From DASRVA01 sp050732935 (GTDB lineage Bacteria; Gemmatimonadota; Gemmatimonadetes; JACCXV01; JAHWKZ01): a DNA stretch of 25,027 bases. Shown here in pieces: positions 1-7,594 of this stretch (position 1 is its first letter; each line of letters starts with the position of its first letter). The notes below the pieces were generated by a model. That model searched no databases. It was not told the DNA's origin and was given only the letters and a program-made list of their open reading frames with translations. The stretch is from the NCBI GenBank assembly GCA_050732935.1, contig JBOHRW010000063.1:1-25027 (forward strand), written 5' to 3'. The position numbers and the translations under genes are program-made.

Positions 1-2
1 CC

Positions 3-74
3 GGAGGAGTGGCCTTGCATCGCAAGAATCTACTCGAGAGGGAGGCGGCAGAGATCGCCGAGGGGGTGGGCTAG
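3..74 (+). CDS. C-terminal tail of a gene cut by the window edge
   Basis: An open frame enters from the left edge, reads GGVALHRKNLLEREAAEIAE and ends at TAG (72-74). Most codons end in G or C and the peptide is amphipathic with many Glu, Arg and Leu, like the last helix of a real protein. Its stop codon overlaps the stop of the minus-strand fragment that ends at 71, so the two genes converge on a shared CTAG. Only 23 codons are visible, so the family cannot be named and the frame could be chance. Confidence 0.3.
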   Translation, partial: GGVALHRKNLLEREAAEIAEGVG

Positions 75-244
75 TCCTCGATCGCGATCTTCTGGACCAG
101 GCCGTCCGATCGCAGAAAGTAGAAGACGTCCTCGACCGGAGAGGCGGTCACGCTGAAGCCACAGATGCATCCAAGGGGCGGAATGGAGTAGAGCGGCAGA
201 TCGAGCTCCGTGTCGATGAAGTACGCCCCTCCTAATGTCCGCGA
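71..244 (-). pseudogene. C-terminal fragment of a disrupted hypothetical gene
   Basis: On the minus strand a frame ending at TAG (71-73) encodes a plausible protein end, with AYFIDTELDLPLYSIPPLG, then a Cys-rich CICGF piece and a tail ending VQKIAIED. The mix of aromatic and hydrophobic residues and GC-ending codons looks coding. However, an in-frame TGA lies at 245-247, beside a run of seven G residues on this strand, and there is no ATG, GTG or TTG between that stop and the conserved-looking part. This suggests a 5'-truncated or frameshifted gene, with the homopolymer as the likely indel site. No family is recognised. Bases 245-437 beyond it show no gene or clear signal. Confidence 0.3.
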
Positions 245-437
245 TCACCCCCCCGTCACGGAGAGATCCGCGGGATCGATCCGATGAAGGGAGCACGATC
301 GCGCGACCGCAGGCCGGACCTGCCGTCAGCGATCGATGGTATCTGGCTCGCCGAACCGACATCGGACCCTAGTTGAGAAAAGCGTATTCGGTTCTGAGGG
401 TTTAAAGGGCGTGCGGCGAGTCGCGACGCCGTCTGCC

Positions 438-1334
438 TCACCCGCCAGGTTCGTTCCAGCCCAAGTCCGTGCCGAGCATGGCGAACAACCGCTTGTTCGG
501 GCCACGAAACGTCTCTGCCAGGCGCTGACGGATGGCCGGATCGAGAGGCGTAACCGCGGGTCGCTCATCGAGGTAGCTGTAGTTCAGGAACCGTGGTCGC
601 CACGACGGCAGATCCAGGAAGTTCAGCACGCGGTCGTAGAAGCCCCCGGGATCACTCCACAAGTGCTCGCTGGGGAGCACGAGGAAGCGCTCGCGCGGGA
701 ACTCCTGGAACCACCGACTCAGCTGTTGTGCGTAAAGGCCGCGGGCGACATAGGAGAACGCGTGATAGCTGAAACCCCAGTAGCCCGGATCCGACTCCAT
801 CCGCTTGCGGTCCTCCCCGATGCGCCTTTCCTCGCTGTCCAATGCTGCAGCAAAGTCCAGTTTCTCCCACCCATGCCGGGTGACATGCTGGTAGTGGGAG
901 AACGCCCGCGTCACCGGGTCCCGCACCAGCAGGATGATTCGGGCATTCGGTAGCAGCTGACGGGCGCGTTGCGCCGCATGCGGGTGAAAGATGTAGTCCG
1001 GTGTCGCCTCGAAAGAGATCAGAGTCTTGCCGAGCGCGCGCCAGGTGGTCCTGCGGGCAGCGAGCGGGAAGTGGGAGCGGTACCAGCTCTCTCCCTTGTC
1101 GTAAAAGCGGCTGAAATACTGCGTCTCCTTGCGCAGCGAGGGTGCGATGCACGGGTGATAACCTAGATACTTGTAGAACGAGCTCGTCCCGCTCCGCATG
1201 GCACCGATCACGAGAAAGTCCGGCAGCATGCGCATTCCCGAGGTTGACTGGCGCACGGCGTGTCGACTCCTCACGATCCGGCGCCGCGTCCGACCGGACA
1301 GGTGTGGCTTCAGGGCGTCCATCAGGCGTTGCAC
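438..1334 (-). CDS. PAPS-dependent sulfotransferase
   Basis: Cytosolic-type sulfotransferase of about 298 residues that would move a sulfuryl group from PAPS to a hydroxyl or amine on a small molecule or glycan. The 5'-phosphosulfate loop is LVIGAMRSGTSS (about residues 41-52). The 3'-phosphate-binding segment is ARIILLVRDPVTRAFSHY (about 131-148), with Arg138 and Ser146 as expected binding residues. The overall pattern resembles the heparan-sulfate N-sulfotransferase-like Sulfotransfer family. I chose GTG 1334 because GGAGG sits at 1340-1344 with a 5-nt spacer; ATG 1322 is an alternative four codons in. It begins about 20 nt after the P450 stop, so the two are almost certainly co-transcribed and may modify the same substrate: hydroxylation, then sulfation. 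The substrate cannot be read from sequence. Confidence 0.9.
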   Translation of the reverse strand: MQRLMDALKPHLSGRTRRRIVRSRHAVRQSTSGMRMLPDFLVIGAMRSGTSSFYKYLGYHPCIAPSLRKETQYFSRFYDKGESWYRSHFPLAARRTTWRALGKTLISFEATPDYIFHPHAAQRARQLLPNARIILLVRDPVTRAFSHYQHVTRHGWEKLDFAAALDSEERRIGEDRKRMESDPGYWGFSYHAFSYVARGLYAQQLSRWFQEFPRERFLVLPSEHLWSDPGGFYDRVLNFLDLPSWRPRFLNYSYLDERPAVTPLDPAIRQRLAETFRGPNKRLFAMLGTDLGWNEPGG

Positions 1335-1354
1335 GAGAACCTCCGGGTTGAGCC

Positions 1355-2671
1355 TCAGCGCGGGGCAAGAATCATACGCAGGCCGTTCCTCGGTCGCAGC
1401 GTGATCGCGGGCTGGAGCTCGATGGGGTATCCCGCGACGGGGACGAACCGCCAGCGGCGGAGCAGCGTGGAGAGGACGAGCGGGGCCTCGAGCATCGCGA
1501 AGCCGTTCCCCACGCAGCCGCGGGGGCCCGCGCCGAAGGGGATCCAGGCCCGCGCCGAAACCGCCGCCGCCCCGTCGGCCCAGCGTTCGGGATCGAACCG
1601 TTCGGGCTCCGGGAACCAGCGCGGGTCCCGGTGGATCACCCATGGCGCGACGTAGATCTGGGTCCCGGCGGCGATCCGATGGCCGCCGAGCTCGAGCGGG
1701 CGGGTCGTCTCGCGTCCGATCCCCCATGCTGGCGGATAGAGCCGCAAGGACTCGCGGACCACCTGGCGGGCGAAGGGAAGCCGCCGCCCGGGGTCGGTGT
1801 GGGGCTCGGCGCGGGATTCATCCGCCAGGCAATCATCGACGTCCGGATGGGTTCCGATGAGATGGAGAGACCAGGCCAGCGCCAGCGCGGTGGTCTCGTG
1901 ACCCGCGGCGATCAGCGTGATCACGATCTCGCGGATCTCGCGGTCGTCCAGCCCGCCCCCCGTCTCGTCGCCTGCCTCCAGGAGCAAGCCCAGCAGGTCG
2001 TCGCCCGGCAGGTCCGAAGCGCGCCGCGCCTCCACGATGTCCCCGGCGATCGCGTGGAGCTCCCGGACGGCCTGGTGGAGACGGGCGTTCCCGGGTGATC
2101 GTGCCGCGAGCGGGATCGGGAGCCATCCCGTCAGCAAGCGCTCGAAGCGGTCGGTCAGGGTCTCGAAGGCCCGGGCCGAGACCGCGGCGCGTGGGGTGAG
2201 GTCGGCGCCGAACAGCGTCTCCCCGACGATCGCCAGCGTGATCCGCTGGAGCTCCGCGTGGACGTCGATCTCCTGGCCCGGTTGCCAGCGCTCGGCGGCC
2301 TCCCCGGCGATCCGTCGCATGACCCCCGCATAGCCCAGCAGCCGCTCACCCCGGAATGCCGGCTCGACCAGCCGGCGCTGCCGGCGCCAGCGCTCCCCGC
2401 TTCCGGTCAGGAGACCCAGGCCCAGCGCGACCCCGAGCTGCCGCTCGTCCCATGGCTTCAGCATATCGTCGTCCCGCTCCGTGAAGATCTTCTCGATCAG
2501 GTCGGGACGGTTGACCAGGCAGCAGCGCAGGAGTCCCAGTCGGAAGGAGGCGATGTCTCCCCACTGCCGGGCGACCAGGGTGAAGAACCCGAGCGGGTCG
2601 CGCCGGAAGTCGAGCGCGCAGCCGAGCAGGGGAAGTCCACGCGGGCCGGGCGGAGATGGCAGATCGTTCAC
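1355..2671 (-). CDS. Cytochrome P450
   Basis: Heme-thiolate monooxygenase of 438 residues, a normal length for soluble bacterial P450s. Visible hallmarks are the proline-rich N-terminal hinge (PSPPGPRG, residues 6-13), the I-helix oxygen-activation motif AGHETT (256-261), the K-helix ExxR (Glu307/Arg310 in ESLRLYPP), the PERF/W region (PERFDPERW), and the heme loop FGAGPRGCVG with the Cys386 iron ligand. There is no N-terminal membrane anchor and no fused reductase, so it must use separate redox partners, none of which are in the window. The start is taken as GTG 2671, just before the proline-rich hinge; there is no good Shine-Dalgarno there, and an upstream TTG is possible. The sulfotransferase gene follows in the same operon. 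Substrate unknown. Confidence 0.92.
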   Translation of the reverse strand: MNDLPSPPGPRGLPLLGCALDFRRDPLGFFTLVARQWGDIASFRLGLLRCCLVNRPDLIEKIFTERDDDMLKPWDERQLGVALGLGLLTGSGERWRRQRRLVEPAFRGERLLGYAGVMRRIAGEAAERWQPGQEIDVHAELQRITLAIVGETLFGADLTPRAAVSARAFETLTDRFERLLTGWLPIPLAARSPGNARLHQAVRELHAIAGDIVEARRASDLPGDDLLGLLLEAGDETGGGLDDREIREIVITLIAAGHETTALALAWSLHLIGTHPDVDDCLADESRAEPHTDPGRRLPFARQVVRESLRLYPPAWGIGRETTRPLELGGHRIAAGTQIYVAPWVIHRDPRWFPEPERFDPERWADGAAAVSARAWIPFGAGPRGCVGNGFAMLEAPLVLSTLLRRWRFVPVAGYPIELQPAITLRPRNGLRMILAPR

Positions 2672-2720
2672 GCCGATCAAGATGAGGGAGAAGGGACCGC
2701 CTGGCACCCACCGCGCGTCG

Positions 2721-2748
2721 TTGCCCTCGTCCACGCACCCGCTAGACT
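2721..2748 (+). promoter_or_regulatory. Putative sigma-70-type promoter for the metallolyase gene
   Basis: TTGCCC (2721-2726) and TAGACT (2743-2748) are separated by 16 nt, each matching four of six consensus bases. They lie in the 117-nt divergent gap between the P450 start and the metallolyase ATG 2789. The match is moderate, so this is a candidate only. Confidence 0.3.
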
Positions 2749-2788
2749 TGGCCTCGATCCTCCATCCTCGAGGCCCGAGGAGCCGACC

Positions 2789-4036
2789 ATGCCCGACTTC
2801 GACATCTCCGAGCTTATCCACGACTGGAACCTCGAGGCGGGCGACCTCGTGCGGCCCGCCCAGCCGATCCAGTTCGACGACGAGACGCTCCGGGACGGCC
2901 TCCAGTCGCCGTCGGTCGTCGATCCCTCGATCGAGACCAAGATCGAGATCCTGCATCTGATGGACCGGCTGGGGATCCACACCGCCAATATCGGGCTTCC
3001 CGGCGCGGGACCCCGGGCGGTGGCCGACGTGACGCGCCTGGCCAGGGAGATCGTCGAGGGCGGGCTCTCGATCGGCGCCAACTGCGCGGCCCGCACCCAC
3101 CGGAACGACATCGATCCGGTAGCCGCTATCAGCCAGGAGGTCGGGCTCGCCGTCGAATGCTGCACGTTCATCGGCTCGTCACCCATCCGGCAGTACGCCG
3201 AAGGCTGGGACGTCGACTGGATCCGGAGGACCAGCGAGGACGCGGTCTCGTATGCGGTGGGTCTGGGGCTTCCCGTGATGTACGTGACCGAGGACACGAC
3301 CCGCGCCCGCCCGGAAACCCTCGAGAAGCTGTACACGACCGCGATCGAGGCGGGCGCGAGTCGCATCTGCCTGGCCGACACGGTGGGGCACGCGACGCCG
3401 GACGGCGCACGGAACCTGGTCCGCTGGGCCAGGCGGCTGGTCGCGGGGACCGGCGCCGACGTCAAGGTCGACTGGCACGGCCACCGCGACCGCGGCTTCG
3501 GGCTCGCCAACGCGCTGGCTGCCATCGTAGCCGGGGCCGACCGGGTGCACGGCACCGGGCTCGGCATCGGCGAGCGGATTGGCAACGCCGAGATGGACCT
3601 GCTTCTCGTCAACCTGAACCTGCTGGGCTGGATCGACACCGACCTGTCGCCGCTCCCCGAGTACTGCCGGCTGATCGCCGAGGCGACCGGGGTGCCGTTG
3701 CCGCCTAACTATCCGGTCGTCGGCGAGGATGCCTTCCGGACCGGGACCGGCGTCCATGCGGCGGCGGTCATCAAGGCCCAGCGGAAGGGGGATGCCTGGC
3801 TCGCCGACCGCATCTACTCCGGGGTCCCGGCCGGCCTGGTCGGTCGCCGCCAGGCGATCGAGATCGGTCACATGTCGGGCCGCTCCAACGTGATCTACTG
3901 GCTGGAGTCGCGGGGGATCGAGGCCGACGAGGCCCTCATCGACCGCATCTTCGACCACGCCAAGCGCTCGGACCACACGCTCTCGGATGAGGAGATCGAG
4001 GCGCTCGTCCATGGAGAGCGAGCCACCTCGCGCTGA
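2789..4036 (+). CDS. DRE-TIM metallolyase, 2-isopropylmalate/homocitrate synthase-like
   Basis: Claisen-type condensing enzyme of 415 residues in the HMGL/LeuA superfamily, which joins acetyl-CoA (or another acyl-CoA) to a 2-oxoacid, or runs the reverse lyase reaction. The N-terminal strand carries DDETLRDGLQ (30-39) with the Arg35/Asp36 of the DRE motif. The metal site is VDWHGHRDRGFG with His230 and His232, followed by the family signature GLGIGERIGNAEMD (257-270). The C-terminal GTGVHAAAVIKA and IGHMSGRSNVIYW segments resemble the LeuA/NifV linker rather than a plain HMG-CoA lyase. It is too short to carry the full leucine allosteric domain, so it may be unregulated or act outside leucine synthesis. 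GAGGAG about 6 nt before ATG 2789 supports the start. It stands alone, divergent from the P450. Exact substrate not decided. Confidence 0.82.
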   Translation: MPDFDISELIHDWNLEAGDLVRPAQPIQFDDETLRDGLQSPSVVDPSIETKIEILHLMDRLGIHTANIGLPGAGPRAVADVTRLAREIVEGGLSIGANCAARTHRNDIDPVAAISQEVGLAVECCTFIGSSPIRQYAEGWDVDWIRRTSEDAVSYAVGLGLPVMYVTEDTTRARPETLEKLYTTAIEAGASRICLADTVGHATPDGARNLVRWARRLVAGTGADVKVDWHGHRDRGFGLANALAAIVAGADRVHGTGLGIGERIGNAEMDLLLVNLNLLGWIDTDLSPLPEYCRLIAEATGVPLPPNYPVVGEDAFRTGTGVHAAAVIKAQRKGDAWLADRIYSGVPAGLVGRRQAIEIGHMSGRSNVIYWLESRGIEADEALIDRIFDHAKRSDHTLSDEEIEALVHGERATSR

Positions 4037-4176
4037 CCCCAGCACTCTCAGAAAACCGACGGTCGCCTCGGAACTCCGATGGGGATTTGGCGTTCCGGGG
4101 GCGAATCGCTGACGATCGCTCTCCCGTGACGGCCTAGAACAAACGGCCCGCCGATTGCGTATTAGCTGCTGGAGAC

Positions 4177-5595
4177 ATGATACGGCTGCTACGAATTGCG
4201 CTGCTGGCGGCGGCCCTGGCCCCGCTGGCCACGACCCTGCCGGGGGACGTGCCGTGCTGCGAGCTCCGCTACACGGTGCGGCCCGACCCCTCGAGCGGGG
4301 CCATCGACGTCATGCTGACGGTCCACGGCTACCAGGGCGAGGCGCTGGTCCTCGAGCGCCCGAGCCACCGACCGCTGGTCGGGCTCCTGACCCAGGATCC
4401 GGAGATCGAGGGCGTGCGCCATGTGCGCTGGGACCTGGTCGACGGCTCGCCCCGCTGGACCTATGAGCCACCCGTCGAGGGTTGGCAGGACCCGATCCAG
4501 ATCACCTATCGCCTGCCGATCACCGCGGAGCGACCCCTCAATGCCTGGAGCGTCGGCCTCGACCGGGATCTCCTCTACGCGCCGGCCGAGGCGCTGTTCC
4601 TGCTCCCCGTCATGCCGAGCCAGACCGCGCAGCACGCCCCGATTCGCGTCCGCTGGGAGCTGCCGGCCGAGTGGGAGCTGGTGACGGGCTGGCCCGATCG
4701 CTCCTCCTTCTACGGTACGCGCACGCTGGTCAAGTCCGATATCCTGGCGGGCGAGATCGAGCGGCGGGACCTGTACGCCTGCGGGATCGCCATCGAGCTC
4801 GGGATCGCCGGGGAATGGGAGTTCGCCCCCGAGGACATGGGGCAGGACGTCGGGGCTCTGGTCTGCGCCGCCAGGCGACGGCTGGGTGCGCCGCCCGTCC
4901 AGCAGCTCGCGGTTATGGTCGCTCCCGCTCGATTTCCGGTGACGAGCGGCAACCGCAACGGCCCGCGCGCGGTGGGCTTCGTCCACTGGAACGACGGCCA
5001 GCCGCCGACCGCGCGGCTCCTGGCTCATGAGATCGTCCACCTCTGGCAGCAGTTCGACGCGCCGGCGTGGTTCCAGGAGGGCGTAAACGACTATCTGGCC
5101 CTCAGGACGGCCCGCGAGGCGGGACTCATCACCGAGGAGACCTTCACCGCGCAGCTCGCCGAGATCGATGCCGCCTATCGCAGGAACCCCCACCACGGTC
5201 GGTGGACATTCGCCGAGGAGCAGCTCGAGGCGAAGCCCTTCGGGACCAGCGACGGCTACCTGTCCTATCGCAAGGGCGCCCTCGTGGGTCTCTCGCTCGA
5301 CCGGGAGCTGCGTCTCCGGACGGGCGGGGAGATCGACATCGCGGCCCTGTGGCGGGAGATGAACGCCCGCACGACGTGGGGCCACGTCCGCTGGACGGAC
5401 GAGGAGATCGCGCGCCGCGCCGCCGTTCTCGTGGAGGGCGGTCTGGAGCGCTTCTTCGATCGCTACGTCGAGGGTACCGAGCCGGTGCCCCAGTCCGACG
5501 TCCTGCTCGCGAACCTGCCGCCCCTGCCACCGCCGCCCGCCGACCGTGGAGGTCTGGGGGCGGTCGCCGCCTTCCTGCAGGCCACGTTCGACTAG
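4177..5595 (+). CDS. Secreted gluzincin metallopeptidase (M1/M61-like)
   Basis: 472-residue exported zinc peptidase. Residues 1-22 form a signal peptide (MIRLLRIALLAAALAPLATT, followed by LPG). The catalytic site is HEIVH (284-288), with the third zinc ligand Glu301 in WFQEGVNDYLALR, the spacing and context typical of the gluzincin clan (M1 aminopeptidases and M61 glycyl aminopeptidases). The 250 residues before it are beta-rich, like the N-terminal domain of those families. There is no PDZ domain after the catalytic domain, unlike many M61 enzymes, and the C-terminus is proline-rich (LPPLPPPPADRGG). GGAG sits very close to ATG 4177 (2-nt spacer). It appears monocistronic and converges on the DUF190 gene. 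Biological substrate unknown. Confidence 0.78.
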   Translation: MIRLLRIALLAAALAPLATTLPGDVPCCELRYTVRPDPSSGAIDVMLTVHGYQGEALVLERPSHRPLVGLLTQDPEIEGVRHVRWDLVDGSPRWTYEPPVEGWQDPIQITYRLPITAERPLNAWSVGLDRDLLYAPAEALFLLPVMPSQTAQHAPIRVRWELPAEWELVTGWPDRSSFYGTRTLVKSDILAGEIERRDLYACGIAIELGIAGEWEFAPEDMGQDVGALVCAARRRLGAPPVQQLAVMVAPARFPVTSGNRNGPRAVGFVHWNDGQPPTARLLAHEIVHLWQQFDAPAWFQEGVNDYLALRTAREAGLITEETFTAQLAEIDAAYRRNPHHGRWTFAEEQLEAKPFGTSDGYLSYRKGALVGLSLDRELRLRTGGEIDIAALWREMNARTTWGHVRWTDEEIARRAAVLVEGGLERFFDRYVEGTEPVPQSDVLLANLPPLPPPPADRGGLGAVAAFLQATFD

Positions 5596-5601
5596 CCCCG
5601 G

Positions 5602-5624
5602 GGGAGTGCCGTCGAGGGCTCCCT
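5602..5624. terminator. Weak hairpin between convergent genes
   Basis: GGGAG (5602-5606) can pair with CTCCC (5619-5623), followed by TTT. It lies between the peptidase stop (5595) and the DUF190 stop (5625-5627), where a shared terminator would be expected. The stem is only 5 bp plus two inner pairs and the U-run is short. Confidence 0.25.
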
Positions 5625-5969
5625 TTACCCGCGCTTCCCACCCGCCTCGTACTTGAGAACGTGAACGCGCTCGATCGTGATGAGCCCCTCTTCGATCATA
5701 GGGTCGATCTGGGGAAGCAGAGAGTCGATAGATTCCGCAGAATCGACGATCTCGATCACGATGGGGAGGTCCTGGGATAGCCGCAGGATCCGCGCGGTGT
5801 GGATCCGGCTGTGGGCGCCGAACCCCTCGATCCCGCGCAACACGGTCACCCCCGCACCACCCGCTTCCCGGACCCGGTGGACGATCGCCTCGTAGAGCGG
5901 CCGGCCCTCCCATTGATCGCTCTCCCCGATGAAGATCCGGACCAGCTTGCCCTCGCCCTCGATCTTCAT
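5625..5969 (-). CDS. DUF190 family protein
   Basis: 114-residue cytosolic protein of the DUF190 (UPF0166) family, which has a ferredoxin-like fold related to PII-type regulators. Typical features are the start MKIEGEGKLVRIFIGESD, the GRPLYEAIVHRVREAGGAG helix, VLRGIEGFG, and the acidic strand PIVIEIVD followed by a second helix. Family members are often encoded beside crcB, and here the gene starts 7 nt after the crcB stop with GAGG upstream, so it shares the riboswitch-controlled transcript. This context suggests an accessory role in fluoride tolerance, perhaps as a regulator or partner of the channel; that role is inferred. The start ATG 5969 is favoured because the longer upstream frame overlaps crcB and does not look coding. 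Confidence 0.85.
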   Translation of the reverse strand: MKIEGEGKLVRIFIGESDQWEGRPLYEAIVHRVREAGGAGVTVLRGIEGFGAHSRIHTARILRLSQDLPIVIEIVDSAESIDSLLPQIDPMIEEGLITIERVHVLKYEAGGKRG

Positions 5970-5976
5970 CGGATCC

Positions 5977-6357
5977 TCACAGGGAGCCCAGGCGCAGGCC
6001 AACGAGAGCCGCGCCCAATCCGAGCACCAGGTTGGCGGCCATGTTGGCTCCACCCGCCGTCCAGTCGCCGTCCGAGATCAACACGATCGTCTCGTAGGAG
6101 AACGTGGAGTAGGTCGTGAACCCGCCCAGAAGGCCGATCGCCCAGAAGGCGCGGGCGAGGGGACCGGTCGCGGCATGATCGAGAATCGACGCCATCAGAA
6201 GCCCGAGCAGGAACGAGCCGAGCACATTCACGCCCAGTGTGCCCCAGGGGAAACGCGCGCCCCCTAGGGCCTGGACCCAGCCCGAGAGGAGGTAGCGCAG
6301 GACCGCGCCCAGAGCTCCGCCGGCCGCGATCGCCAGGATGACCGTCCGCTCTCCCAT
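5977..6357 (-). CDS. crcB: Fluoride ion channel CrcB/Fluc
   Basis: 126-residue integral membrane protein with four predicted transmembrane helices, the full length of the Fluc family. Members form dual-topology dimers that let fluoride leave the cytoplasm. Diagnostic motifs are GGALGAVLRYLLSGW (13-27) with the conserved Arg21, WGTLGVNVLGSFLLG (38-52) with the pore-lining Asn44, and GFTTYSTFSYE (79-89), which carries the phenylalanine-box and Na+-site region. The start ATG 6357 is preceded by GGGAG with a 5-nt spacer. The fluoride riboswitch immediately upstream confirms the function, and DUF190 follows in the same operon. Confidence 0.95.
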   Translation of the reverse strand: MGERTVILAIAAGGALGAVLRYLLSGWVQALGGARFPWGTLGVNVLGSFLLGLLMASILDHAATGPLARAFWAIGLLGGFTTYSTFSYETIVLISDGDWTAGGANMAANLVLGLGAALVGLRLGSL

Positions 6358-6369
6358 CGTCGCTCCCGG

Positions 6370-6413
6370 AAAAAACGACACTCCTGTGACCCTGCTTCGG
6401 GGGCCCCAGGAGT
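6370..6413 (-). terminator. Intrinsic terminator forming the riboswitch expression platform
   Basis: On the minus strand ACTCCTG (6413-6407) pairs with CAGGAGT (6386-6380), followed by six U residues (6375-6370), just before the crcB Shine-Dalgarno. The 5' arm ACTCC is the same segment that forms the aptamer pseudoknot, so fluoride binding and terminator folding exclude each other. The expected logic is transcription on when fluoride is bound. Confidence 0.8.
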
Positions 6414-6460
6414 CATCAGCCCGCTGGTTCCGGGCGGTTCCGGCGAACTCCTTCGCCTGC
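6407..6460 (-). promoter_or_regulatory. Fluoride riboswitch (crcB motif) aptamer
   Basis: Stem P1 is GGCGA (6457-6453) with TCGCC (6446-6442). The second stem is GCCCG (6435-6431) with CGGGC (6423-6419). The pseudoknot is GGAGT (6451-6447) with ACTCC (6413-6409). The conserved GGAACCGCC joining segment and CTGATGACTCCT 3' element are present in the right order, and the architecture matches the known fluoride aptamer. The usual GAUG after P1 reads GAAG here. It controls crcB and the DUF190 gene by transcription termination. Confidence 0.92.
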
Positions 6461-6543
6461 TCGATCGCACCAAGATGGCGCCCGGAGGGGCAATCGGGCA
6501 AACGGGAACACCTCACGTCAATGCCGGCCTCCGGACCCCCGAG

Positions 6544-6549
6544 TAGATT
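6544..6549 (+). promoter_or_regulatory. Possible -10 element, leaderless isocitrate dehydrogenase transcript
   Basis: TAGATT (6544-6549) ends 6 nt before ATG 6556, so initiation 7 nt downstream would start at the A of the start codon. There is no Shine-Dalgarno and no convincing -35, so confidence is low. Confidence 0.25.
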
Positions 6550-6555
6550 CAAGAA

Positions 6556-7587
6556 ATGCCCACCATGGTCACCCTCATCCGCGGCGACGGGATCGGCCCC
6601 GAAGTGGTGGACGCCGCCCTGCGCGTCCTCGACTCGGCCGGCGCCGAGATCGCCTGGGACGAGCGGGTCGCCGGTGTCACGGCGATCGAGCAGGGCAGGC
6701 CCGCCCTCCCCGACGAAACGCTCGACTCGATGCGTCGCACGAAGATCGCCCTCAAGGGGCCGCTGACGACCCCCGTCGGCTCCGGCTTCCGCAGCGTGAA
6801 CGTGGCCATCCGCAAGGAGCTCGATCTCTTCGCCAACGTCCGGCCGGCGAAGACGCTGGTCCCCGGCATGCGCTACGAGGACGTCGACCTGGTGGTGGTC
6901 CGGGAGAACACCGAGGGCCTCTACGTCGGGATCGAGCACTACATCGACACGAAGAAGAGCGCGGCCGAATCGATCACGATCGTGACCCGGGACGCCTCGG
7001 CGCGGGTGATCCGCTACGCGTTCGAGCTGGCCCGGAGCAGGCCCGACCGACACCTGACCCTCGTCCACAAGGCGAACATCCTCAAGTTCACGAGCGGCCT
7101 GTTCCTCGAGGTCGGCCGGGGGATGGCCGGCGAGTATCCGGACGTCACCTTCGATGACCGCATCATCGACAACATGGCGATGCAGCTCGTGATCGAACCG
7201 CACCAGTTCGACACCATCGTCACCACCAACATGTTCGGTGACATCTTGTCGGATCTTTGTGCGGGGCTCGTGGGCGGGCTCGGCATGGCGCCGGCGGCCA
7301 ACATCGGTGACGGGATCGCCATGTTCGAGGCGGTCCATGGCTCGGCTCCCGACATCGCCGGCCGCGGGCTCGCCAACCCGACCGCGCTCATGCTGGCGGC
7401 CGCGAGGCTGTGCGATCACATCGGGCAGGCCGAAGCGGGCCGGCGGGTGCGAAGCGCCGTGCAGGGGGTCCACCAGACCGGCGCCTCGCGCACGCGCGAC
7501 CTCGGGGGTCACTCGACCACCGAGGACTTCACCGAAGCGGTCCTGCGCGCGCTGGACGAGATCGCGGTCGGGGTCGAGGAGGCATAG
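6556..7587 (+). CDS. NAD-dependent isocitrate/isopropylmalate dehydrogenase family (isocitrate-type)
   Basis: 343-residue beta-decarboxylating dehydrogenase that oxidises and decarboxylates a 2R-hydroxyacid. The N-terminal IRGDGIGPEVVDAALRVL is the family start. SVNVAIRKELDLFANVRP carries Ser/Asn at the substrate loop as in isocitrate dehydrogenases, rather than the Leu-rich loop of LeuB. ENTEGLYVGIEHYI is also isocitrate-type. The metal aspartates lie in NMFGDILSDLCAG, and the cofactor loop HGSAPDIAGRGLANP is the NAD-preferring form. It leads an operon with glutaryl-CoA dehydrogenase (7 nt later) and an enoyl-CoA hydratase, so it may feed a shared catabolic route or supply TCA flux. Homoisocitrate dehydrogenase activity is an alternative that the sequence does not exclude, especially with the homocitrate-synthase-like gene at 2789. 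Confidence 0.87.
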   Translation: MPTMVTLIRGDGIGPEVVDAALRVLDSAGAEIAWDERVAGVTAIEQGRPALPDETLDSMRRTKIALKGPLTTPVGSGFRSVNVAIRKELDLFANVRPAKTLVPGMRYEDVDLVVVRENTEGLYVGIEHYIDTKKSAAESITIVTRDASARVIRYAFELARSRPDRHLTLVHKANILKFTSGLFLEVGRGMAGEYPDVTFDDRIIDNMAMQLVIEPHQFDTIVTTNMFGDILSDLCAGLVGGLGMAPAANIGDGIAMFEAVHGSAPDIAGRGLANPTALMLAAARLCDHIGQAEAGRRVRSAVQGVHQTGASRTRDLGGHSTTEDFTEAVLRALDEIAVGVEEA

Positions 7588-7594
7588 CGCATCC

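Noticed and set aside
4189..5913. 574-codon minus-strand frame opposite the metallopeptidase
   Set aside because: A GC-rich antisense shadow; the plus strand has a signal peptide and an intact HExxH site, and the minus strand has no motif.
6490..6545. Promoter for the fluoride operon on the minus strand
   Set aside because: A TTGACG exists (near 6520), but no acceptable -10 at proper spacing before the aptamer could be seen.
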